Positions 16,168 to 24,665 of a DNA stretch of 33,484 nucleotides are shown here, piece after piece. Each line of letters begins with the position of its first letter. Position 1 is the stretch's first letter. The stretch comes from Planctomycetota bacterium (GTDB taxonomy: Bacteria > Planctomycetota > Phycisphaerae > SM23-33), in contig DAOVZK010000023.1 in NCBI GenBank assembly GCA_030635145.1, positions 1 to 33,484 on the forward strand. Reading direction: 5' to 3'. The notes under the pieces are model-generated. The model saw only the letters and a program-made list of their open reading frames with translations. It did not search any database and was not told where the DNA came from. The translations under genes and the position numbers were made by a program.

Positions 16168-17817
16168 TCACTCGACGATGAGTTCGGCCGGGGTTCGTGT
16201 CATCAGCAGATGCCTCGCCCAGTTCGGATCGGTTTCGGGGTAGTCTTTGCGGTGGTGTACGCCGCGTGTTTCGGTTCTTAGAATGGCGCCCTGTACAATT
16301 ACCCACGCTGCGGTGAGCATGTTCTGGATTTCCCACCCGCGCGGGTCGTTGAAAAATTCTTTGTCGAGTACGTACCGCCCCCAGAATTCGATAATCTCCA
16401 GCGTCTCGGTTAAGTGCTGTGCGTCGCGAACGATTCCCGTGTTACGCCACATTACCGACCGCAGCGAATTGCGAATGTCCGAAAGGTCAAGCTCCGTTCG
16501 CGTGGAATGCTCGACGGTCCAGTCGATTGCGCGGGGCGTAAATTTTCCGCCGGTCTTTTCGAGTTCCTCGGCGGCGGTCTGGCCGGTAATTTTTCCGTAG
16601 ACCAGCGCCTCGGTCAGCGAATTCGACGCCAGCCGATTGGCACCGTGTAGTCCTGTGCAGGCAGCCTCGCCGCACGCCAGCAAACCCGCGATTGACGTTC
16701 GCCCGCAACTGTCGACCCATGCACCACCGATCATATAGTGGGCGGCTGGGTGTACGGGGATCAGCTCGGTGTCGAGGTCGATGTCGAAGTCGCAGCATTT
16801 TTGGAAAATGGACGGGAATCTTTTGGCGAAGCGTTTGGCCCCGATTTTCCGCACGTCTAGGTAGACTTTGTTCGTGCCGGTTTTGCCCATGTAGTCGAGG
16901 ATGGCTCTGCTGACGACGTCGCGCGGGGCAAGCTCGGCCATCTCGTGGTAGTCGGGCATGAACCGCTCGCCGTTGCGATTGACGAGATAGGCGCCTTCAC
17001 CGCGGACGGCTTCGCTGACGAGCGACCGCGTAGACCCGGCGATGTAGAGCGTCGTCGGGTGAAACTGCATCATTTCCATATCGCCCAATTGTCCGCCGGC
17101 GCGAAATACCATCGCTATCGCATCGCCCGTGGCACCGGATGGGTTGGACGTTTCACGCCAGATCATACCCGCACCACCGGCGGCAAGTATCACGACCTTC
17201 GCCTGGATAATTTGCATTCCATGCTTCGGGTGATAGGTTATCGCTCCGACGCAGCGAGCATCCCCGCCGCCTTCGGGCGGATCGGTCAGCAGGTCGAGCG
17301 CGAAGCATTCGTCGAAGATTTTGATGTCAGGGGTTGCTTCGGCCTTGGCGAAAAGATTCTCTTCAATGGCTCGGCCGGTGGCGTCGCCAAGTGCATGAAC
17401 GATTCGCGACGCGTTGTGCCCGCCCTCTCGCCCTAGTCTCAGATTATCACCGTCTGTGTCGAACTGCACTCCCCAGTCGCGGAGTTCCTCGACGCACTGC
17501 GGGGCCGAGCGGATGCACTGCTCGACAATTTTCTTGTCGTTGATTTCGATACCCGTTCTTAAGGTGTCGTCGATGTGATCTTCGAGAGAGTCTGCAGGAT
17601 CGATCACCGCCGCCATTCCGCCCTGAGCGTAGTAAGTGTTGGATTCGAGCTTTGGGCCCTTAGACAGCACAATGACCTGACCGTGGTTTGCAGCCTCGAT
17701 AGCAGATCGAAGCCCGGCGGCTCCGCCACCGATGACCAGCACATCCGTAAAAATGTGCGGAAGGCGATGGCTGGAAAAACTTACGAGATAGCGGCGTTGT
17801 AGGTAGGGGGGTTTCAT
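16168..17817 (-). CDS. nadB: L-aspartate oxidase
   Basis: NadB oxidises L-aspartate to iminoaspartate with FAD, the first step of de novo NAD synthesis. The FAD motif GGGAAG is at residues 30-35 (DVLVIGGGAAGLRSAIEA). Other family markers are YAQGGMAAV, HPAAHYMIGG and ANRLASNSLTEALVYG. Length is 549 residues, as expected. The start ATG overlaps the upstream gene's stop (ATGA), so translation is probably coupled. nadA and nadC are not in the window. rlmKL follows 21 nt downstream. Confidence 0.95.
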   Translation of the reverse strand: MKPPYLQRRYLVSFSSHRLPHIFTDVLVIGGGAAGLRSAIEAANHGQVIVLSKGPKLESNTYYAQGGMAAVIDPADSLEDHIDDTLRTGIEINDKKIVEQCIRSAPQCVEELRDWGVQFDTDGDNLRLGREGGHNASRIVHALGDATGRAIEENLFAKAEATPDIKIFDECFALDLLTDPPEGGGDARCVGAITYHPKHGMQIIQAKVVILAAGGAGMIWRETSNPSGATGDAIAMVFRAGGQLGDMEMMQFHPTTLYIAGSTRSLVSEAVRGEGAYLVNRNGERFMPDYHEMAELAPRDVVSRAILDYMGKTGTNKVYLDVRKIGAKRFAKRFPSIFQKCCDFDIDLDTELIPVHPAAHYMIGGAWVDSCGRTSIAGLLACGEAACTGLHGANRLASNSLTEALVYGKITGQTAAEELEKTGGKFTPRAIDWTVEHSTRTELDLSDIRNSLRSVMWRNTGIVRDAQHLTETLEIIEFWGRYVLDKEFFNDPRGWEIQNMLTAAWVIVQGAILRTETRGVHHRKDYPETDPNWARHLLMTRTPAELIVE

Positions 17818-18317
17818 GTTTTATTGCTCGGGTTTTCGGCGGCGGCTTTGGCCAGCTGAATTTTTCGTCTCATATAATTGTGTTCGGTGGGCAGGTCGGC
17901 CTTGTTCCAGTCGTCGGTGATGGTTTGGGCGAGTTTGGCGTTTTCGGCCTTGAGTTCCTCGAGCATGGCATGGTCCGGCGTGCCCGGTTCTGCCTGCAGC
18001 ACCGCATCGTGCGAATCGACACTGAAAACAAAATCGTCCGAATTCGGAACACGCGATATGCGAAATTTCATATTCGGGTAAAAAACGTTACCGAACCGGA
18101 AACTGGCCCATCGCATGGTTTGCGGGGTAGAATCAGCTGGTTCTCGCTCGACCATTTCGCCCATGATCCATTTTTCGCGATTAAAATTTTCATTTTTCGG
18201 CAGCAAAGGCTGGACATTCTCCGGTGCCTGACCAAAATAGGCGTGACGGATATATATTTCGACTGCGAGATATATTTCGCTGGCAGACGGTAACGTATTT
18301 GTGTTGTTATTGACCAT
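17814..18317 (-). CDS. Hypothetical protein upstream of nadB
   Basis: No known family is recognised in this 167-residue protein. It starts MVNNNTNTLPSASEIYLAVE and is predicted to be soluble. The middle (residues 50-110) is strand-rich with aromatic residues (WASFRFGNVFYPNMKF). The last 40 residues look helical and charged. It overlaps nadB by four bases (ATGA), so it is the first gene of the operon with nadB and rlmKL. The open frame extends upstream to 18677, but the ATG at 18317 is preferred: TACAAT ends 6 nt before it and the repeat module lies in the extension. There is no Shine-Dalgarno sequence. Confidence 0.7.
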   Translation of the reverse strand: MVNNNTNTLPSASEIYLAVEIYIRHAYFGQAPENVQPLLPKNENFNREKWIMGEMVEREPADSTPQTMRWASFRFGNVFYPNMKFRISRVPNSDDFVFSVDSHDAVLQAEPGTPDHAMLEELKAENAKLAQTITDDWNKADLPTEHNYMRRKIQLAKAAAENPSNKT

Positions 18318-18323
18318 AGCTGG

Positions 18324-18329
18324 ATTGTA
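18324..18329 (-). promoter_or_regulatory. -10 box TACAAT of the nadB operon
   Basis: TACAAT on the minus strand ends 6 nt before the ATG at 18317. The conserved repeat module (18342-18400) lies where a -35 site or operator would be expected. Confidence 0.45.
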
Positions 18330-18341
18330 TGCAAATTTGTA

Positions 18342-18400
18342 TTGTCGACTCCGTGCCAAAGCCGAATCGACAAAGTTTATCGTAAGGACGTTATTTAAAA
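18342..18400. repeat. Conserved stem-bearing repeat module, copy 1
   Basis: TTGTCGA (18342-18348) and TCGACAA (18367-18373) form a perfect 7-bp inverted repeat around an 18-nt loop, followed by AAGG and TTATTTAAAA. Copy 2 at 21374 matches 28 of 30 bases across the core. It lies between the divergent nadB operon and the response regulator gene. Role unknown; it could be an operator, a promoter module or an RNA element. Confidence 0.65.
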
Positions 18401-18571
18401 TTTTTAAAAATTTAAAAACCCTTCTCATGTCCTGAGATATATTTACACGATACATACTGAGAGGACAAATAACAAGCCCCCATGGGCCATGGATCGTATA
18501 TTCTGTGATCCGGCAGCGGGGGGTGTATGTGTTTATATAAGGTTTGCAGGCAAAATTTTTGTAAGAGGCCA

Positions 18572-18955
18572 ATGAGTAAAGAAAATTGCGTAATTCTGGT
18601 TGTCGAAGACGACGCGGAAATGAATGAGTTGCAACGCGAGTTGCTGGGAATTCATGGGATGGATTCCATCCCGGCATATACCGGTACGGAGGCGTTGCGG
18701 ATGGTGAGCGAAAATAAGGTCGCCGCGATATTGCTGGACATCATGCTCCCGGAAATGGACGGTTTCGAGACCTGCCTCCGCATTCGCGAACTTCCCCACG
18801 GAACTATGCCGATACTTATGGTCACCGCAATGGACTCCCCCGAATGCCGCGAACGCGGAATCGCTGTCGGTGCCGATGCCTACTTCGTCAAACCTTTCGA
18901 TCCCGACGAAGTTATCAACTCGTTGCGGGATATGCTGGAAAACTCTGACGAGTAA
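18572..18955 (+). CDS. Single-domain response regulator (receiver only)
   Basis: This 127-residue protein is a lone CheY-like receiver. The acidic pair D13-D14, phosphoacceptor D56 in ILLDIMLPEMDGFE, T85 in MVTAM and K107 in VKPF are all present. It has no DNA-binding or enzymatic output, so it must act by protein contact or in a phosphorelay. The ATG at 18572 follows AAGAGG with short spacing; a longer frame from 18527 reads through untranslated DNA. It converges with the dCache kinase gene 81 bp away, which is a plausible partner but not proven. Confidence 0.9.
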   Translation: MSKENCVILVVEDDAEMNELQRELLGIHGMDSIPAYTGTEALRMVSENKVAAILLDIMLPEMDGFETCLRIRELPHGTMPILMVTAMDSPECRERGIAVGADAYFVKPFDPDEVINSLRDMLENSDE

Positions 18956-19000
18956 GACGGGTAATTTCCACCCCCCAAACCCCCCATCCCCAAAACGAAC

Positions 19001-19017
19001 CTGCGATTCTTGCAGGA
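19001..19017. terminator. Possible hairpin between response regulator and kinase genes
   Basis: CCTGC and GCAGG flank a 7-nt loop in the gap between the convergent genes. The T-rich stretch after it on the plus strand (ACTTCTTTTACTT) is interrupted. Weak bidirectional terminator candidate. Confidence 0.3.
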
Positions 19018-19036
19018 CTTCTTTTACTTCCGCCAG

Positions 19037-20995
19037 CTACGCCGGACCCGTCGGGCGGTGTTGAATATTGGACGGTTCTATCGGGAGTTGCACCACAAAC
19101 GTAGTGCCGGTCGGTGTCGTGAGAAAGTCGATCATCCCGCCGTGCTGATCGACGAAATGTTTGACGATCGCCAGGCCCAGCCCCATCCCACGCTTGCCGA
19201 ATCCGCTCTTGCCAGTCGAATGCTTCAGGATGTCCTCGCCGCTATAGAATGGTTCAAACACGTGAGGCCGTTCCGATTCCGGAATGCCCGGGCCTTGGTC
19301 AATCACCTCAATTGCCACATATCCACCGAGCTGCCGCTGTAAAACGATCTTGATCAATCCCTCGTTGGGCGTGAATTTAATCGCGTTCATCACGAGGTTC
19401 TCAATTATGTCGCGCAGCTTGGCTTCGTCGGCATGGATGATGGTATCCTGCTCGCCGGGTTCGATAATCAGGGTCTGGTTACGGCGTTCGATCCACGGTT
19501 TGCAGTCGATGTAGATTTTTTCCAGCAGGGTAGAGAGGCTTACCGGCCGATATTTCAGACCCTCGGAAAGCGCCTGTTCGGGAATCAGCTTGAACATCGC
19601 CTGAATAATCTCGTCTAACCGCCGGGCCTTGAAGCCCATCGTGTCAATCGCCTTGGCCAATCGCTCGGGATCGCGAGATGACTTCATCAGTGTCGACATT
19701 CCGACGATATAGCTTACCGGCGTACGAAGCTCGTGCCCGGCGATACGGATGAAGTTTTCCTTGAGCTGGTTGGCTTCGGTTAGTTCGGTGTGAGAACGTT
19801 GAAGCCGCCGTACCATGTTGTTAAAGTCGCGAGCCAGTTCGGTAATTTCGTCGGTGCCGAAAATACGCGTCCCTCGCCAAGACCCATCCGCCCGGTGTCG
19901 CAGGTCACCCTCGGCGACGCGGCGGGCACTTTGGGAGATGCGGCGGATACGGTTGATGAGGCTCCGGTCGATGAGCAGCACGCCGATCATAAACAAAACG
20001 CTGATGCTGAAAAGTCCGATCAGCATCACCATAATGTTCAGGCGTGTGGCGAGGCTTTTGTGGGCCTGAGTTTCCTTCATGGTCATCAGGAGCGTCCATT
20101 TCGACATTTCGATTTCAAGGTCGCCGATATCTTCCGGCAGCTCGACAACAGTGTACGCTTCGACGGTTCCATCCGATGTTTCACGCCATGCACCCTGGGG
20201 CCCAACGCTTGTGAAAATTTCCCAGTCCTTGGCCCGGATTTTTTTGCTGTCGGGTTCCTTGTCGAGCAAATCCTGATAGTGCAGCAGATAACCACCCTCG
20301 CCCAGAATCACGATAGAACCTCGACCGCCACTGATTTTCCGCTCGGCCTCGGGCAGCCACTTGTGGATGTCCAGCACGCCCTTGGCGACACCGAGAAACT
20401 TACCGTTATTGTCGATGATCGGAATGCACAAACTCGCAGCCCATATCTTGGTGCTTTTGTCGTACTCGATAGACGGAATATAAATTTTTCCTTGCCCGCC
20501 GTTGTAGGCTTTGACCCACCATTCCTCGTCGCCTTGGTAGTAGTCGGTCGTTCTGTTGCTGGCGGCGATGAGTTGCCCGAAGCGGTCGGTTATAATCAGT
20601 TCGCTTATGGCGTTGTCTCGACGGACGATGCGCTTGAGAATATCGGCGATGGGGTTGTTTATGACATCATAGAGCAGGCCTGTGTTCTCGGGGGTGGTGG
20701 CCCAGCTGGCGTCGATTGTTGCCAGTTCCGGTGCGGGAAGTTTACGGTTCGACTCTTCGAGCTTGGCGAATACCGTGGGTTCCAAAAGAGTAATTTTAAG
20801 CAGCCCGATGTCTTGAATCAGCCCAGTCTGCATGACGTAGGCCTCGCTTTTGGTTACGGCGAGGATATTCTGCCCGAATGTTTTGGCCCGCAGGTGTCGG
20901 CCACCGATTACAATCGTCAGCAGGGCAGCTAATAGCGGCAGCAACGCTACCACCACAAGTAATACCACCAATTTGGTTCGAATGCCTACTTTCAT
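19037..20995 (-). CDS. Membrane sensor histidine kinase (dCache, HAMP, HisKA, HATPase)
   Basis: The 652-residue protein has a first membrane segment at 8-31, an extracytoplasmic dCache domain (about 35-318, with DRFGQLIAASNRTTDYYQGD and the WW at 159-160), a second membrane segment at 320-342 and a HAMP linker (343-398). The kinase core follows: FIRIAGHELRTPVSYI with H421, an N-box ending N537, DQGPGIP (566-572) and GMGLGLAIV (603-611). dCache domains usually bind small ligands such as amino or carboxylic acids; the ligand here is unknown. The gene converges with the lone receiver at 18572, its likely partner. Confidence 0.93.
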   Translation of the reverse strand: MKVGIRTKLVVLLVVVALLPLLAALLTIVIGGRHLRAKTFGQNILAVTKSEAYVMQTGLIQDIGLLKITLLEPTVFAKLEESNRKLPAPELATIDASWATTPENTGLLYDVINNPIADILKRIVRRDNAISELIITDRFGQLIAASNRTTDYYQGDEEWWVKAYNGGQGKIYIPSIEYDKSTKIWAASLCIPIIDNNGKFLGVAKGVLDIHKWLPEAERKISGGRGSIVILGEGGYLLHYQDLLDKEPDSKKIRAKDWEIFTSVGPQGAWRETSDGTVEAYTVVELPEDIGDLEIEMSKWTLLMTMKETQAHKSLATRLNIMVMLIGLFSISVLFMIGVLLIDRSLINRIRRISQSARRVAEGDLRHRADGSWRGTRIFGTDEITELARDFNNMVRRLQRSHTELTEANQLKENFIRIAGHELRTPVSYIVGMSTLMKSSRDPERLAKAIDTMGFKARRLDEIIQAMFKLIPEQALSEGLKYRPVSLSTLLEKIYIDCKPWIERRNQTLIIEPGEQDTIIHADEAKLRDIIENLVMNAIKFTPNEGLIKIVLQRQLGGYVAIEVIDQGPGIPESERPHVFEPFYSGEDILKHSTGKSGFGKRGMGLGLAIVKHFVDQHGGMIDFLTTPTGTTFVVQLPIEPSNIQHRPTGPA

Positions 20996-21373
20996 TTACT
21001 TCTTAACTGGTCTTCCCAAATTTTTCAAATTTTTTAAAAAGATCCAACATCACTACTCATCACCGGGCGGATCCAGAGTTTTTGCATAGAACGCTCAATC
21101 GGCCGGTTGAGATACTGGAAGCAGCAATTCTATTTGTCTTTGTACGACGAAGCCACACGTTTTTCTCAACAAAAGCGGGAAATTTTAAAATGTTTTTGGA
21201 TAAGCCCGCCAGGCCAGACCGTTGTGGTAAGCGTATTGATGACTTTTGGATAAAATTCCTTTGAAAAAACTGTGCAAATCACACCTGTAGTACCGATTAT
21301 TCTGTTGTGCCTTATATTATGCTTATCGGATAATGTGGGGCGAAATCGTGCAGTTAATTGCATCGGATTACAT
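20996..21373. other. Divergent spacer between kinase and M42 peptidase genes
   Basis: No credible gene is seen. The stretch is A+T-rich at both ends. TATATT and TATTAT at about 21312-21320 could be -10 boxes for the peptidase gene. A second copy of the repeat module begins at 21374. Confidence 0.35.
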
Positions 21374-21430
21374 TTGTTGACTCCGTGTCGAAGCCGAATC
21401 GACAAAGTCTGCTGCAAGGCATATTTAAAA
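21374..21430. repeat. Conserved stem-bearing repeat module, copy 2
   Basis: TTGTTGA (21374-21380) and TCGACAA (21399-21405) keep the 7-bp stem of copy 1 with one G-U pair and the same 18-nt loop length. GACTCCGTG, AAGCCGAATCGACAAAGT, AAGG and ATATTTAAAA are shared with copy 1. It ends 26 nt before the M42 peptidase start. Read as a promoter, TCGACA-17 nt-TATTTA is possible. Confidence 0.65.
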
Positions 21431-21455
21431 CGTCTGGTAAAATAAAGGAAATATC

Positions 21456-22526
21456 ATGAGAACCGAGTCTTTGGAATTTCTCAAACAGCTGCTGACCTCG
21501 ACATCGCCCAGCGGATACGAAACCCCCGCCCAGAAAATATGGTGCGACTACATGCGGCAATTCGCTGACGAAGTATATACCGACGCATATGGAAACGGCG
21601 TTGCTGTGCTGAACCCCACCGCCGGGCCGAAAGTGATTATCGACGGGCATATCGACGAAATCGGCCTGATGATAAAACATATCGATGATAAAGGTTACGT
21701 GTATTTTCAGAGCATCGGCGGAATCGACCCCGGGCTGATTCGCAGCAAGCGGGTGAATATCCACACGAAAAAAGGCATTGTTCGCGGAGTTATCGGCGCG
21801 ACGGCGATTCACTTGTGCGACCGCGAAAAAGAATCCAAAACTCCCAAGATGCACGAGCTGTTCATCGACATAGGTGCCGCCGACGGCAAGGCTGCCAAAA
21901 AGAAAGTCGCGGTTGGCGATCCCATGACGTTTGTAGACGAATTTGAGATGCTCGACCGCAATACCATTGTCGGGCGCGCGCTGGACAACCGCATCGGATG
22001 CTGGGTCGCCGCGGAAGTTTTGCGAATGGCAGCGGCCTCGAAGACCAAACCCAAATGTGCCATCTACGCCTGCAGCTCCATTCAGGAGGAGACCGGGCTT
22101 AACGGCGCGAAGATGCAGGTCGTCAACATCAAACCCGACGTCGCAATTGCCGTTGACGTAACCCACGCCACCGACACACCGGGCATCGACGTGAAGTTGC
22201 ACGGTGAGGTGAAATTCGGTAAGGGCCCGACATGTTCCATCGGCCGTGAGAATCATCCGGTGCTGATCGACCGCCTCCGAAAAATCGCCGCCAAGAAGAA
22301 GATTCCGTATCAGGTCGAAGTTTTTTCCAAGACCGGCGGCACGAACGCGTACGCGATGTGGACACAGAACGGCGGTGTACCGTCGGCCATCATCAGTACG
22401 CCCGTGCGATACATGCACTCGACCGTCGAGATGATGGATTTGCGCGACCTCCAAAAAACGGCCGACTGGCTGGCGGCGTTCGTACTGGACATCAAGAAAG
22501 ACGAAAAGTTCGCCGTGGACGTTTGA
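21456..22526 (+). CDS. M42 family aminopeptidase
   Basis: This 356-residue protein is a dinuclear metallo-aminopeptidase of the M42 (glutamyl aminopeptidase/FrvX) family. All metal ligands and catalytic residues can be seen: H65 and D67 in DGHIDEIG, D177 in RALDNRIG, E211-E212 in SIQEETG, D234 in AVDVTHA and H321 in YMHSTVE. Members form large tetrahedral assemblies that degrade short peptides. No signal peptide is present. The start has AAAGGAAA about 6 nt upstream. The preceding repeat module may be part of its promoter. The substrate is not predictable here. Confidence 0.93.
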   Translation: MRTESLEFLKQLLTSTSPSGYETPAQKIWCDYMRQFADEVYTDAYGNGVAVLNPTAGPKVIIDGHIDEIGLMIKHIDDKGYVYFQSIGGIDPGLIRSKRVNIHTKKGIVRGVIGATAIHLCDREKESKTPKMHELFIDIGAADGKAAKKKVAVGDPMTFVDEFEMLDRNTIVGRALDNRIGCWVAAEVLRMAAASKTKPKCAIYACSSIQEETGLNGAKMQVVNIKPDVAIAVDVTHATDTPGIDVKLHGEVKFGKGPTCSIGRENHPVLIDRLRKIAAKKKIPYQVEVFSKTGGTNAYAMWTQNGGVPSAIISTPVRYMHSTVEMMDLRDLQKTADWLAAFVLDIKKDEKFAVDV

Positions 22527-22551
22527 AATTTCTCATAGCCTGGGATTATCT

Positions 22552-22690
22552 GTCATTGCGAGGAGCGTAGCGACGCGGCAACCGGCACGCCGGTGGTAAA
22601 TAACTTCCAGCGGGGTGGGCGGTGTGACCGTAGCGATTGTTATTGCCTCCGCTGCTAGCGGCGAGATTGCTTCGCTACGCTCGCAATGAC
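22552..22690. repeat. Palindromic repeat, TCATTGCGAGGAGCG family (copy 3)
   Basis: The left arm GTCATTGCGAGGAGCGTAGC and the right arm GCTTCGCTACGCTCGCAATG are complementary and enclose about 100 bp of G+C-rich sequence. It fills the gap between the convergent M42 peptidase and serA genes. Confidence 0.8.
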
Positions 22691-22740
22691 ATGCGGGAAC
22701 AGCCTGCCCCATTATTTTGCCATTATTCGCGGATGAACCT

Positions 22741-22771
22741 AAAAAAAAGGCGGCCCGCGATGGACCGCCTT
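22741..22771 (-). terminator. Rho-independent terminator of serA
   Basis: On the minus strand AAGGCGG and CCGCCTT (22747-22771) form a 7-bp stem followed by a T run. It lies about 20 nt beyond the serA stop. Confidence 0.88.
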
Positions 22772-22792
22772 GAAATTCCGCATGTGTGCGGG

Positions 22793-24415
22793 TTAGTTTT
22801 CTTCGCTCTCGTCGGCGGGGAGTTCCGGAAGTTCGAGATACCAGATATCCTCGACGGATTCCATTGCTCGCACTTCGGCGATGACTTCTTCGCCGGGGGC
22901 CTGGTCGAGGTTGAGTCCGACCATGGCGAGGCCTGAGCGTTTTTTACGGCTGAGCGTCAGGTCGGCGATGTTAATTTCATGCCGCCCGAAAATCGAACCG
23001 TATTGGCCCATGGCTCCGGGGCGGTCGTCGTTGAGAATAATCACGACGTGACCTTCCGGCCGCATTTCCATGTGATGCCCGTCAAGCGACAAAATTCGCG
23101 GGAACTTTTTCCCGAAAATCGTCCCGACAGCCGTCCGCTGAATCTTGTCGGTGGTGATTTTCACCTCCATGAGATTAGCAAACTCCTGCACCTTGGCGGT
23201 GGTGATCTGTTCGACTTCGACACCGCGTTCTGCTGCCAGTACCGGCGCGTTGATGACGTTTACGTTTCGCTCCATATGGCTGGAAAGAATGCCGGTCAGC
23301 AAATACGTGGTGATCGGGGAAACGTTCAGCTCCGAAATCGCACCGCGGTAAATGACCTCGACTTTTTCGATGGCACCGGGTGTAATCTTCGCCAGCAGGG
23401 CACCCATTCGACTCGCCAGTTCGGTATACGGACGAAGGATGTCCGGGATTGCTTCACCGAATCCGGGTGCGTTGACGGCGTTGCGAACTTCTCCACCGCG
23501 GATGGCCTCGACGAGTTGCTTGGCCGCGTCGAGTGCGACTTGTTCTTGTGCTTCTTCGGTGCTGGCCCCGAGGTGCGGGACAGCCAAAACCTTGTCGTGC
23601 TTGACGAGTTCGACCTCGGCGGGGTTGTCCGGTGGTTCCTTGAGGTAAACGTCGAGTGCGGCCCCGGCGACGCGGTTTTCGTTAAGTGCGTCGAGCAGGG
23701 CTTGCGGGTCGATGATTCCACCGCGTGCGGCGTTGATCAACCGCACGGACGGTTTCATGACGGCAAACTGCTCGGGGCCGATCATGCCCAAAGTTTCCGG
23801 GCTTTTGGGAACGTGCACGGTGATGTAGTCGGAACGTTTGCAGATTTCCTGGATGTCCTTGACCATTTCGATGGTGCCTTCCGGGCAGCCACCGGCGAAG
23901 AACGGGTCGTAACCCAGGACTCGCATTTCCATGGCGTGGCCGCGTTTGGCAACGGCTCGGCCGATACGGCCCAGGCCGATGACGCCCAGCGTTTTGTTCG
24001 CCAGCTGCGTGCCCTGGTAGGCCTTGCGGTTCCACTCGCCACTACGCATCGAGGCGTTGGCGGGGGAAATTTTACGGCTGAGTGCGAGCATCAACGCCCA
24101 CGCCAGCTCGGCCGTCGATAGCGTGTTACCGTCGGGAGTGTTCATGACGATCACCCCCTTTTGCGTGGCGAATTTTACGTCGATATTATCGACACCGACA
24201 CCGGCCCGGGCAATGCCTTTGAGGTTCCCGGGATTGGTGAGAACTTCTTCGGTTACCGTCACGCCGCTACGGATGATCATACCGTCGTATTCGCCAGCGA
24301 TTTTCGCCAGCTCGGCCGGTGGCAGCCCCGCGTTTATCGTTACTTCGACATCGTCCTGGGCTTCTAACCAGTCGATACCGACTTTGCTCAATTTATCTGC
24401 TATGAGAATTTTCAT
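22793..24415 (-). CDS. serA: D-3-phosphoglycerate dehydrogenase
   Basis: SerA oxidises 3-phosphoglycerate to 3-phosphohydroxypyruvate, the first step of serine synthesis. The 540-residue protein is the long form. It has the Rossmann motif GLGRIG (147-152), catalytic R231 (AARGG), E260 and H281 (HLGAST), an intervening ASB domain (about 320-440) and a C-terminal ACT domain (about 456-528). The ACT domain usually mediates serine feedback. AGGA lies 6 nt before the ATG. The class V aminotransferase gene lies 250 nt upstream on the same strand; together they could supply phosphoserine. Confidence 0.96.
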   Translation of the reverse strand: MKILIADKLSKVGIDWLEAQDDVEVTINAGLPPAELAKIAGEYDGMIIRSGVTVTEEVLTNPGNLKGIARAGVGVDNIDVKFATQKGVIVMNTPDGNTLSTAELAWALMLALSRKISPANASMRSGEWNRKAYQGTQLANKTLGVIGLGRIGRAVAKRGHAMEMRVLGYDPFFAGGCPEGTIEMVKDIQEICKRSDYITVHVPKSPETLGMIGPEQFAVMKPSVRLINAARGGIIDPQALLDALNENRVAGAALDVYLKEPPDNPAEVELVKHDKVLAVPHLGASTEEAQEQVALDAAKQLVEAIRGGEVRNAVNAPGFGEAIPDILRPYTELASRMGALLAKITPGAIEKVEVIYRGAISELNVSPITTYLLTGILSSHMERNVNVINAPVLAAERGVEVEQITTAKVQEFANLMEVKITTDKIQRTAVGTIFGKKFPRILSLDGHHMEMRPEGHVVIILNDDRPGAMGQYGSIFGRHEINIADLTLSRKKRSGLAMVGLNLDQAPGEEVIAEVRAMESVEDIWYLELPELPADESEEN

Positions 24416-24509
24416 TATATTTCCTAACCCGGCCGGGCCGGATTTAAGTGTTTAAAAAGTTTGCGAACCTGGCACGTAGCAATTTTACCTTGTTGAAAAC
24501 AATTTTTAT

Positions 24510-24585
24510 GTCATTGCGAGCGAAGCGAAGCAATCTCGCTTTTTGCATTGTGAGATTGCCGCGTCGCTGCGCTCCTCGCAATGAC
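24510..24585. repeat. Palindromic repeat, TCATTGCGAG family (copy 4)
   Basis: GTCATTGCGAGCGAAGCGAA (24510-24529) and the right arm CGCTGCGCTCCTCGCAATGA form a long imperfect hairpin around CTCGCTTTTTGCATTGTGAG. It lies in the spacer between the aminotransferase and serA genes. Confidence 0.8.
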
Positions 24586-24665
24586 ACCCCTAGCAGGGGC
24601 AGCAAATAATTCAAAATGCTTACCGGAATAACCATGTTTTCAACAAAGCAAGCCCATTTTAAAAA

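Noticed and set aside
18318-18677. 120-residue N-terminal extension of the gene before nadB
   Set aside because: It covers the repeat module and the -10 box and is rich in unlikely residues; the ATG at 18317 fits better.
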